Of a DNA stretch of 39,860 nucleotides, positions 7,483-14,441 are shown piece by piece; the stretch's first letter is position 1; every line of letters begins with the position of its first letter. The position numbers were made by a program, and so were the translations under genes. The DNA is from Anaerolinea thermophila (GTDB lineage Bacteria; Chloroflexota; Anaerolineae; Anaerolineales; Villigracilaceae), in assembly GCA_020721605.1 (NCBI GenBank), contig DYML01000008.1, forward strand, positions 1 to 39,860, read 5' to 3'. The notes under the pieces were generated by a model. It saw nothing but the letters and a program-made list of their open reading frames with translations, ran no database searches and had not been told where the DNA came from.

Positions 7483-7686
7483 ATGACCGATAAAATAAAT
7501 CTTTCTTCATTTGAGTTGCTTCTGCTTGGGGTGGGTCAGCCCGCAGAGATGGAATCTGTTGCGCCGCTCCGCAAAGGCGATTTATGCCCAAAGTGTGAAA
7601 ACGGGTATTTGGATTACAACGGTTTGCTGCAATTGGAATGCCCGGTATGTGGTTTTGTAAATGGAGACAGCGGCGGTTGTACCTGA
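7483..7686 (+). CDS. small zinc-ribbon protein
   Basis: The 67-residue protein has two CxxC knuckles, CPKC and CPVC, 19 residues apart and separated by ENGYLDYNGLLQLE: a rubredoxin-like zinc ribbon. The N-terminal half (MTDKINLSSFELLLLGVGQP) shows no known motif. A longer reading frame from a TTG at 7408 overlaps the likely promoter, so the ATG at 7483 is preferred, although no good ribosome-binding site precedes it. It is the first gene of a unit with a TlpA-like thioredoxin and an OsmC protein, which suggests a thiol or redox role. The function is unknown. Confidence 0.6.
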   Translation: MTDKINLSSFELLLLGVGQPAEMESVAPLRKGDLCPKCENGYLDYNGLLQLECPVCGFVNGDSGGCT

Positions 7687-7733
7687 TAATTTTTGTGTGC
7701 TCCGTGTGAGCAACTCTCTATTGGATGTGAAAC

Positions 7734-8297
7734 ATGACAGAACGCGCTCAACCTTCTCCCATGCGTTTTTATGCCACGTTAATGATCGGCGTGGGGTTTA
7801 TTGCCATTGGGATTATGCTGTTTATCTTTTTGCAGGAATCTGCTTCAGCCTCTGCCGACCTTTCTGTCATTCCGCTGGAGGTGGATTTTCCCGCCCCGTT
7901 GCTGAACCTGAAAAATCTGGCGGGTGACAGCGTATCCATACAGCAATATGCCGAAAAAATTGTACTTGTTAATTTGTGGGCAACCTGGTGCCCGCCCTGT
8001 AAAGACGAAATGCCGGCATTGCAGTCCTATTACCAAAAGCACAAAGAAGAAGGGTTTGTTTTGATCGCCATTGACCAGGAGGAACCGCTTGATGCTGTAC
8101 AGCCATTTGTTTCAGAGTTTCGCCTCACTTTTCCTGTTTGGTTGGATCAGGACGGGCAGGCTCAACGCAAATTTAATACCATTAGTATGCCAAGTTCTTT
8201 TGTAATTGACCGCAGCGGGCAAGTTCGCCTGACGTGGGTTGGCGGCGTTTCAGAAGAATTTCTTGAACGATATGTAACCAAATTAATTAAGGAGTAG
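7734..8297 (+). CDS. TlpA-family membrane-anchored thioredoxin
   Basis: The 187-residue protein starts with one transmembrane anchor (about 12-33) and continues with an extracytoplasmic thioredoxin domain. The active site is WATWCPPC (C86, C89) and the cis-proline motif is SMPSSF. This is the TlpA/ResA/CcmG group, which reduces or exchanges disulfides in exported proteins such as apocytochrome c, or serves as a thiol peroxidase. No cytochrome-c maturation genes are near. OsmC follows 3 bases after its stop, so the pair may deal together with oxidised thiols or peroxides. Confidence 0.9.
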   Translation: MTERAQPSPMRFYATLMIGVGFIAIGIMLFIFLQESASASADLSVIPLEVDFPAPLLNLKNLAGDSVSIQQYAEKIVLVNLWATWCPPCKDEMPALQSYYQKHKEEGFVLIAIDQEEPLDAVQPFVSEFRLTFPVWLDQDGQAQRKFNTISMPSSFVIDRSGQVRLTWVGGVSEEFLERYVTKLIKE

Positions 8298-8300
8298 AAA

Positions 8301-8756
8301 ATGGATGTAGTTTTAAATTGGAAAGGCAAGATGGCTTTTGAAGGCGCCAGCGATTCTGGGTTTGTGCAAAAAATGGATACAGACGCGGCGGGCGGCGAGA
8401 ATACCGCTGCGCGTCCGATGGAATTTATTGCACTTGGTTTGGCTGGCTGTACCGCAATGGATGTGATCTCCATTATGCAGAAGAAAAAACAGCCAATTAT
8501 TGAATTTCAGGTGCAGGTTCACGCCCAACGGGCAGAGGAGCATCCAAAGGTTTTCATCGGCGCGTTGATCGAATATCTGGTGACAGGCAAAGATGTAGAT
8601 GAATCTTCCCTGCTGCGCGCCATTGAACTTTCGGCAGAGAAGTATTGCCCGGCACAGGCGATGTTGGGCAAGGTCTTTCCCATGCAATTAATTTATAAAA
8701 TATTGGACGAAGACGGCAAAACAGTGATTAAGCAGGGCGAATATAAAACAAAATAA
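8301..8756 (+). CDS. OsmC-family protein
   Basis: The 151 residues match the OsmC/Ohr family, thiol-dependent peroxidases that use two cysteines. The first is in GLAGCTAMDV (C50) and the second in KYCPAQAML (C116); both have the spacing and neighbours of the family. AAGGAG precedes the ATG by 5 bases. It is probably a cytosolic peroxiredoxin-like detoxifier of organic hydroperoxides, though many OsmC proteins have no proven substrate. It ends the unit before a bidirectional hairpin. Confidence 0.9.
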   Translation: MDVVLNWKGKMAFEGASDSGFVQKMDTDAAGGENTAARPMEFIALGLAGCTAMDVISIMQKKKQPIIEFQVQVHAQRAEEHPKVFIGALIEYLVTGKDVDESSLLRAIELSAEKYCPAQAMLGKVFPMQLIYKILDEDGKTVIKQGEYKTK

Positions 8757-8778
8757 GCGCTTGCCTTTCCCCGCCCCT

Positions 8779-8813
8779 AAAAACACAGGTTGAGCAACTC
8801 AACCTGTGTTTTT
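8779..8813. terminator. bidirectional intrinsic terminator
   Basis: A perfect 16-base stem (8779-8794 with 8798-8813, loop CAA) has A-rich and T-rich ends, so it works in both directions. It lies between the convergent OsmC gene and the M23 gene, whose stop codon begins one base beyond it. Confidence 0.88.
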
Positions 8814-8814
8814 A

Positions 8815-10323
8815 TTATGGATAACTGCCGCTGATGGAGGTGAAATATTCTCCATATTCGCTGGCGGTTACAACTGCGCCTTGTTTGGTCATGGTTCCCA
8901 AGTAGGCGGCAATGCCGTTGTGCGGAACCCAGCCGCTGACCTTAAAGGGAATGACGCTGTCTGCATTAATCCATTCCCCGTTATATTTGCGCGCAATATG
9001 AACGTGTGTCCCTGTTGAATGACCGCCTTCGCAAGATGGGTAGCCAATCATTTCTCCTGTTTTTAATTCTGCGCCGACCGGGGCGCGTTGTTTGGCGGCA
9101 AGGTGCAGGTAAAAAACCACCCAGCCTGTGCGTTCATCCCCGTCTTTGTCCAAGTCAAGCGCCAATCCATCAATGGTGGAGCGTACAACCAGCCCATCAT
9201 TTACGGCAACCGAAAAATATTTTTGTTCTGCAATAAAGCAACCAGATTTATCTGAAGGCGGGGCAAAATCCAGTGCAGCAAAGGGTTCACCGCCTCCCCA
9301 GCCTGTGTGCGGACCGCCGGTTAAGTACCAGGTTTGGTCAAGTTGAAATGGAATTTGAAATTCGGGTTGCTGTAAACTGCCAGGAATGAGGACTGTGGAG
9401 TCGTTCCAGGGGTTGCCGAAAAAATTTTCGTAGGTGGCTATCAGCCCCTGTGGTCCAATGGCGCGGCTGTATTCTTCTCCTGCCAGCATCCACGAAAAAT
9501 AATATTGAAGTGAAACGGATGCGGCGTTTTGCCAGGGGTCAGGGCGGATGAGCGTTTTGTCCAGTCCTTCAAATTCGGTCATATTCCCAATTCGCCAGCC
9601 GTAATAGCCGTTATTGAGTGTGTTGGCGGCAATGACAGTTTGCAGGTAGGGATTTTCCCAATAGCGGCGTGTGAAGCCCAGCAAGTTTTTTTTTCGCGGC
9701 GGTTCAGGCTTTGTCAGTGCGCCGCCTTGATATTCAAGCAGGGCAAGCAGCAAACGCGGGCTGACGCTGTAATTTATGGCAACAAAATCCACCATTTCAG
9801 CGCCGCTGCGCCATTTGCCGCTGGCATAGACACGGTAATTTTTTAACCAGCCAGGTTGAGATTCAACATACGCCGATGTGTTGAAGCCGATTAAAGCGGG
9901 TCCGTAGACGAAGGCATGATCTGGAATAATCTGAAACGGGCTTGCCCAGAGCGCCAGAAAGTAGATCGGAATTTTCATAGGCATCCCCGGCGGCATGGTT
10001 GTCGCTTCGCGTGGAATTTGGGGATTTGCTTTGAAAATTTCCTCCACTGTGGTATTGAAGCGTGCCGCAAGCGCGGGCAGGGTATCTCCTGTCTGTGCTG
10101 TGTAGTCTACCCACTCACCGGGTTCGTAGGTTCTTCGGGTAGGGAGCGGGGTCTGGGCTTGTGAGGGGGGGCTGCTATTGGGGGGTAGGCTGGTGTTCAC
10201 TGTGGGCAGGCTTGCAGCCTGACTGCAGGAAGAGAAAAAAAATAAAGCGCTACCAAGCAGCATTGCCATTCCGCGTAGATGGATTCTAGGGCGGCTATTG
10301 GGCTTGATCATCTTCTTTTTCAT
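8815..10323 (-). CDS. LysM/M23 metallopeptidase lipoprotein, paralogue 3
   Basis: The 502-residue protein is predicted to be a surface lipoprotein (lipobox FSSC near residue 33). A Pro/Ser/Thr linker is followed by a LysM repeat (TAQTGDTLPALAARFNTTVEE). A central region has YSVSPRLLLALLEYQ, and a C-terminal M23-type (LytM) domain has H...LDFAPP as first zinc ligands and GTHVHIARKYNGEW as the HxH motif. It would cleave peptidoglycan cross-bridges. A DLDKDGDERTGW loop in the M23 domain looks like a calcium site. The start overlaps the upstream paralogue by 29 bases; an ATG at 10311 is an alternative. Confidence 0.85.
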   Translation of the reverse strand: MKKKMIKPNSRPRIHLRGMAMLLGSALFFFSSCSQAASLPTVNTSLPPNSSPPSQAQTPLPTRRTYEPGEWVDYTAQTGDTLPALAARFNTTVEEIFKANPQIPREATTMPPGMPMKIPIYFLALWASPFQIIPDHAFVYGPALIGFNTSAYVESQPGWLKNYRVYASGKWRSGAEMVDFVAINYSVSPRLLLALLEYQGGALTKPEPPRKKNLLGFTRRYWENPYLQTVIAANTLNNGYYGWRIGNMTEFEGLDKTLIRPDPWQNAASVSLQYYFSWMLAGEEYSRAIGPQGLIATYENFFGNPWNDSTVLIPGSLQQPEFQIPFQLDQTWYLTGGPHTGWGGGEPFAALDFAPPSDKSGCFIAEQKYFSVAVNDGLVVRSTIDGLALDLDKDGDERTGWVVFYLHLAAKQRAPVGAELKTGEMIGYPSCEGGHSTGTHVHIARKYNGEWINADSVIPFKVSGWVPHNGIAAYLGTMTKQGAVVTASEYGEYFTSISGSYP

Positions 10324-11926
10324 CACGGAAAATGTTTGACCATTTTTGTCCCATGAGGTCGGCGGTGACAACTTCATCACCCCGCACCAGTTTTCCTTCG
10401 TATGCCTTTTCACCGGCTACCACACGCCAGCCATCCATAATGAACGGGATGGGTCCATCTGCTGTGATCCATTCGCCATTATATTTGCGCACAAAGTGCA
10501 GGTGCGTGCCAGTGGAGACGCCGCCTTCGCACGAGGCATGACCAATGCGGTCATCCACTTCCAGCCATGTTCCAGAAGGAATACGGTCTTTTTCGGCAAT
10601 GTGCATGTAAAGGATGTTCCAGCCGGTTTGCTCGTAGCCATCGCCGTCCAGGTCTACCATCACGGCGCCATTGTGCGAGCGCACAACCAACCCTGGTGCA
10701 GCGGCGACCACCCAGGTGGTGGTTGGGTCGCATCCGCCGTGATCTGTGGATGGGGCAAAATCTATGGCGGCGAAAACGGTGTGATTGGTTCCATAAATAT
10801 TTGGGTTAATTTGTCCCCAGGCATTGTGCGGTCCACCGGTTACATTCCATTCAAAGCCAGATTCAAACGGCAGCGTTAAGGTCGGTTGATTTAATGCGGC
10901 GGGGAAGATGGGGTTTACGGTTTCGGCGCGCGCCCAGGGGTCGCCAAACATTTCCAGGTACATGGCGGGGAAGCCAGAGTTGGGGTTGATGATCTGCTCC
11001 CATTGTGACTGGCTGTGAACGCGGGAAAATAAATATTGTATGGCAACTGTGCCGGCATTTAAACGCGGATCAATGCGCAGCGTAGAGCCGTCTGGAAATT
11101 CCAGGTGGGTGAGTGTGCCGGCGCGCCAGCCATAATAGGCAATTGCCATGTTATTAATCGCCCACACCATTTGGACGGTCATGCCTTTGAAGTGATAGTC
11201 GTCGAAGCCCATGGGGTATTCTACATGCAGGTTATCTATTGGCTGCCCTCGCACCCAGCGGCTTTCAAATTCCAACAGCGCCAGCAGCAGGCGCGGGTTG
11301 ATTGAGTTTTCAATGGCGAGGCGTTTTATTGCCTGGTCGCCATTGATCCAGCCGGTTGAACCAAGATAATCTTTAAATTTACTCAAATATCCGTCTGCGC
11401 TTTGCACATATTCTTCCACGCTAAAATCGGTGGCGGTGAAAGAAAAGATGATTTCGGCATCTGGCATAATTTGAATGTTGGGCGTTGTGGTTTCTGTTAA
11501 GCGATTGGGGATGATTAATAGCGTGCCGGGGTCTATTAATGTTGTTTTGGTTAAGTCGGCATCTGATGTAATTTCAGATTCTGCTACTCCAAATCTGTTG
11601 GCTACGGCAGAGAGCATGTCGCCGCTTTGGGCATAGTACAGAAAGGGCGCCGAGTCGTAGGTGATCATTTGCGGCGACTCTGTGACGATGGGCGTCAGGA
11701 TAGGGGTTGAGGTGTATGCGGCTTCTGTTTCCAATTGCGGCGGGGTGGTGGATGTGGGAAAAACGACTGGTATGTCTTGTACGATAAATGGGTCGAAATG
11801 CGGGGTGGCAGGATTTACGCCGTTTGGCGTAGGAGTTTGCGCCACACCCCACAGTGAGATGGAGGCGGGGGCGCAAGCGGACAGTGTGAGCGAAAGAATA
11901 ACGAGTGTGACGTAGATGCGATACAT
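10295..11926 (-). CDS. LysM/M23 metallopeptidase lipoprotein, paralogue 2
   Basis: The 543 residues begin with a short signal ending in lipobox LSAC, then a Thr/Pro-rich linker and a LysM repeat (YYAQSGDMLSAVANRFGVAE). The central region has SINPRLLLALLEFESRWV, and its Glu-rich core resembles soluble lytic transglycosylases. The M23 domain has GGPHNAW...AIDFAPS, DLDGDGYEQTGW and GTHLHFVRKYNGEW. Cysteines (GGCDP and ASCEGG) are conserved among the three paralogues and could form a disulfide. Start 11926 is chosen because a TATAAT overlaps an upstream ATG at 11938. It is co-transcribed with paralogue 3. Confidence 0.85.
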   Translation of the reverse strand: MYRIYVTLVILSLTLSACAPASISLWGVAQTPTPNGVNPATPHFDPFIVQDIPVVFPTSTTPPQLETEAAYTSTPILTPIVTESPQMITYDSAPFLYYAQSGDMLSAVANRFGVAESEITSDADLTKTTLIDPGTLLIIPNRLTETTTPNIQIMPDAEIIFSFTATDFSVEEYVQSADGYLSKFKDYLGSTGWINGDQAIKRLAIENSINPRLLLALLEFESRWVRGQPIDNLHVEYPMGFDDYHFKGMTVQMVWAINNMAIAYYGWRAGTLTHLEFPDGSTLRIDPRLNAGTVAIQYLFSRVHSQSQWEQIINPNSGFPAMYLEMFGDPWARAETVNPIFPAALNQPTLTLPFESGFEWNVTGGPHNAWGQINPNIYGTNHTVFAAIDFAPSTDHGGCDPTTTWVVAAAPGLVVRSHNGAVMVDLDGDGYEQTGWNILYMHIAEKDRIPSGTWLEVDDRIGHASCEGGVSTGTHLHFVRKYNGEWITADGPIPFIMDGWRVVAGEKAYEGKLVRGDEVVTADLMGQKWSNIFRDEKEDDQAQ

Positions 11927-11936
11927 GGATATTTGC

Positions 11937-11942
11937 ATTATA
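11937..11942 (-). promoter_or_regulatory. putative -10 box of the M23 paralogue pair
   Basis: TATAAT on the minus strand overlaps the first possible ATG and ends 10 bases before the ATG at 11926. This implies a leaderless or very short-leader transcript. Confidence 0.4.
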
Positions 11943-12025
11943 TCTGTTTAGATTAAGCCTGAATGAAATTATGCGGCGGCGCTGCAATTTGCCAACGTCC
12001 GGTATGGAGATTTAAGGGTAGTGCA

Positions 12026-13648
12026 TTAACGAGAAACTAAATTAAGTTCACTTGCGCTGTCCCAGGCTTCAATAGTTTGGCTTCCGCGTGTGAGATAGCC
12101 GTCGTACTGTCTGCCGCCGCTGCTGGCTACCCACCCGTCTAGGTTGAACGGCAGGGGTCCGTCTGCGGCAATCCATTCCCCATTATATTTACGGGCAATG
12201 TGAATGTGCGTGGCATTGGATACGCCGCCTTCGCAGGATGGGTGTCCAATGCGTTCACCCGCATAAATATATTCGCCAGTCTCCACGCGTCCTTCTTCGG
12301 CGACGTGCATGTATAAAATAACCCAGCCGGTTTGTTCGTAGCCGTCATTATCCAGGTCTTGAATCAACGCGCCGTTGGATGCGCGCAGGGCAAGCCCATC
12401 TGCCAGCGCCGTGACCCAAAGTGGGCTTGCCAGGCAGGTGCTGTTCTCGCCGGGCGGGGCAAAGTCTAGCGCTGCCCATGCCGAGCCGTAATCCCATCCG
12501 CCGTGTGGACCGCCAGTGTAATACCAGGTCTCATTTGCGCTAAATGGCAGGTGCATGGGCGGTTGCGTAACTGATGCTGCAATTAGCGGCTCAATGGCGT
12601 AGTCAAATGGGTTGCCAAAAAAAACATAATAGGAAAGCAGCAATCCTGTGCCGCTGACATCTTTTTCCCAGGTTGGGCGGTCGTCCAGTTTTGCAAAAAA
12701 ATATTGCACGGCGGCTGTGCCGGCGTTGATGGTGGGGTCAATGGGAATGACTGTGCCGTCATTCATTACCCAGGTAGAAATGTCATTTGCTTTCCAAAGA
12801 TAATAGCCTTGATTCAGCGTATCGGCTGCCCAGGTCAATTGACGATATAGCCCGTAATGGCTCTCATCTGCAAAGCCCATTGGGTAGGCGGTATTAAGCG
12901 GGTTGGAGTTGGTGACCCACCCGCTTTGATATTCCAACAGCGCCAGCAGCAGGCGCGGGTTTACCGAGTAATTACGGGCAACAATCCACACAATCTCGTC
13001 TCCGGTTAATAAAAAACCGTTTACGTCCTGTTCGTACATTTCAAGATAGCCATTTTGACTATTAATAAAATTTTTGATATTAAAGTAGACTCCCGCCGGA
13101 CCGTAGACCATTTCTGAATCTGGTATCACTTTGAAGGATGTGCCGTTGTTGCCGGGGTTGGGCGCAGGAATTTCTAAAACCATGCCGGCATAAAGCAGGT
13201 TTGCGTCGTTAATGCTGTTCGATTCCATCAGTGTTTTTACGCTGATGCCATGCGCATCGGCAATCAATCCCAAGTTATCTCCCTCTTGTACTGTGTATTG
13301 GTCTGCATTTTGGCGCGGGGTTGGCAGTACGCGCACGACATCGGGCGTGGGAGTGTTGGCGGGTTGGTCTGTGGGCGCAAGCGTTGGAAGTTCAATGGAA
13401 AGCGGCGCGCGGGTGGGCGTTGGTTCGCGGGTTGGGCTGATATTTTCCACAGGCGCTAATGCAGAATGTACCGCTGTTACTGTTGGAAATTGCACGGGCG
13501 CCAGTGTATTTTGTTGGATTGGCAGAAAGGGATCGTAGGTTGGGTAGAGCGTTGTCTGCGGTGTGTTGTTCGCGCAAGATACCAAGAAGGTAAGGATAAA
13601 AAAAGACCAGCCAGCCATTAAAGTTGAGGTGTTTTTATGAAAATACAT
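12026..13648 (-). CDS. LysM/M23 metallopeptidase lipoprotein, paralogue 1
   Basis: The 540-residue protein has the same plan as the two genes after it: signal with lipobox LVSC, Thr/Pro linker, LysM (YTVQEGDNLGLIADAHGIS), central YSVNPRLLLALLEYQSGWV region, and an M23 domain with GGPHGGW...ALDFAPP, DLDNDGYEQTGW and ATHIHIARKYNGEW. The start at 13648 is chosen because the signal peptide begins there and TAAAAT lies 7 bases upstream; a reading frame from 13768 would add 40 unlikely residues and run through the terminator at 13741-13782. It is probably a cell-wall hydrolase or wall-remodelling factor. Confidence 0.85.
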   Translation of the reverse strand: MYFHKNTSTLMAGWSFFILTFLVSCANNTPQTTLYPTYDPFLPIQQNTLAPVQFPTVTAVHSALAPVENISPTREPTPTRAPLSIELPTLAPTDQPANTPTPDVVRVLPTPRQNADQYTVQEGDNLGLIADAHGISVKTLMESNSINDANLLYAGMVLEIPAPNPGNNGTSFKVIPDSEMVYGPAGVYFNIKNFINSQNGYLEMYEQDVNGFLLTGDEIVWIVARNYSVNPRLLLALLEYQSGWVTNSNPLNTAYPMGFADESHYGLYRQLTWAADTLNQGYYLWKANDISTWVMNDGTVIPIDPTINAGTAAVQYFFAKLDDRPTWEKDVSGTGLLLSYYVFFGNPFDYAIEPLIAASVTQPPMHLPFSANETWYYTGGPHGGWDYGSAWAALDFAPPGENSTCLASPLWVTALADGLALRASNGALIQDLDNDGYEQTGWVILYMHVAEEGRVETGEYIYAGERIGHPSCEGGVSNATHIHIARKYNGEWIAADGPLPFNLDGWVASSGGRQYDGYLTRGSQTIEAWDSASELNLVSR

Positions 13649-13655
13649 AAAGGCG

Positions 13656-13661
13656 ATTTTA
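13656..13661 (-). promoter_or_regulatory. putative -10 box for a leaderless transcript
   Basis: TAAAAT on the minus strand ends 7 bases before the ATG at 13648; no ribosome-binding site is present. Confidence 0.4.
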
Positions 13662-13740
13662 CCAGCGGAGAGGGAAAGCGGGGAATGGCGGTGTTTTTCA
13701 TTTTGCGGCTTTCTTAGGCGTAAAAAAACTTTGTCCTCGC

Positions 13741-13782
13741 ACAAAAAGCGGCAGATGCCTGAGGGCATCTGCCGCTTTTTGT
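13741..13782 (-). terminator. intrinsic terminator of the CBS gene
   Basis: A perfect 19-base stem (13741-13759 with 13764-13782), a 4-base loop and A/T-rich ends (ACAAAAAGCGG/CCGCTTTTTGT) lie just after the CBS gene and before the promoter of the next minus-strand gene. Confidence 0.88.
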
Positions 13783-13801
13783 TTGCTTTTTTATATTCTG
13801 T

Positions 13802-14248
13802 TTATGACTGAAAGCCTGTTCCCATGATGTAATTTTCCAGCCCGCGAATTTCGCTTTCTTTGTTTTCAAATGCGGCTGCAATCACATCGCGCATGGAAAC
13901 CAAGCCTACCAATTGATCGCTCTCTACAACGGGCAAATGGCGAATGTTGTATTGTTTCATTAATTCAACGCATTGATCGGCGGTTGTTTCCATTGTGACA
14001 GTGATCATTCGGGCTGACATGACATCCTTAATCTGAGTGTCTTTTGCCGCGCGTCCTTCGTTCTCGCCTTTGTAGAGGTAGTCGCGCTCGGTGTAGATGC
14101 CAACAATTTTCTCGCCCTCGGTGACAAGCAGGGCGCCAACATGGACTTCTGTCATCTTTTTGACGGCTTGTAAAACAGTGTCTGTGGACTTAATGGAAAA
14201 GTTCATTTCAGAGTCTTTTAACTCAAGCAACTTGCGAACAGTGGTCAT
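13802..14248 (-). CDS. CBS-domain pair protein
   Basis: The 148 residues are made up of two CBS motifs and little else. The first carries VGALLVTEGEKIVGIYTERDYLYK, the second IRHLPVVESDQLVGLVSMRDVI, each ending in the (T/S)xxD nucleotide-contact pattern. Such stand-alone pairs bind AMP, ATP, NAD or SAM and usually report energy state to a partner. AAGGAGG lies before the ATG. It is transcribed alone, beside the end of fdhA, and resembles the CBS region of the ATPase at 28926-29945. The partner is unknown. Confidence 0.88.
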   Translation of the reverse strand: MTTVRKLLELKDSEMNFSIKSTDTVLQAVKKMTEVHVGALLVTEGEKIVGIYTERDYLYKGENEGRAAKDTQIKDVMSARMITVTMETTADQCVELMKQYNIRHLPVVESDQLVGLVSMRDVIAAAFENKESEIRGLENYIMGTGFQS

Positions 14249-14349
14249 GGGCGAGCCTCCTTTTTGATATGTTTAATTATGCCACAAATTAGCCTTGTCG
14301 GGTAAAGCAAAGCCTGCTTGTGTGCAAGCAAAGGTTATCAGCGTGGATT

Positions 14350-14398
14350 GCAAAATCTCCTGATTTTGCTCGAAAGTCGGGACGCGAAGCGTTCGACT
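14350..14398. repeat. structured intergenic element, CTCCTG-loop hairpin copy 2
   Basis: GCAAAAT (14350-14356) and ATTTTGC (14363-14369) flank CTCCTG, matching the hairpin at 449-468. A second imperfect hairpin, GTCGGGACGC/GCGTTCGAC (14377-14398), follows. The 193-base gap between the CBS gene and fdhA holds these hairpins plus a small TGCTTG/CAAGCA stem at 14315-14330, and no ORF that can be supported. Confidence 0.5.
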
Positions 14399-14441
14399 CC
14401 GTTTCCGATATGTTTTGCATGGACACGCCTGCTTCTATTTT

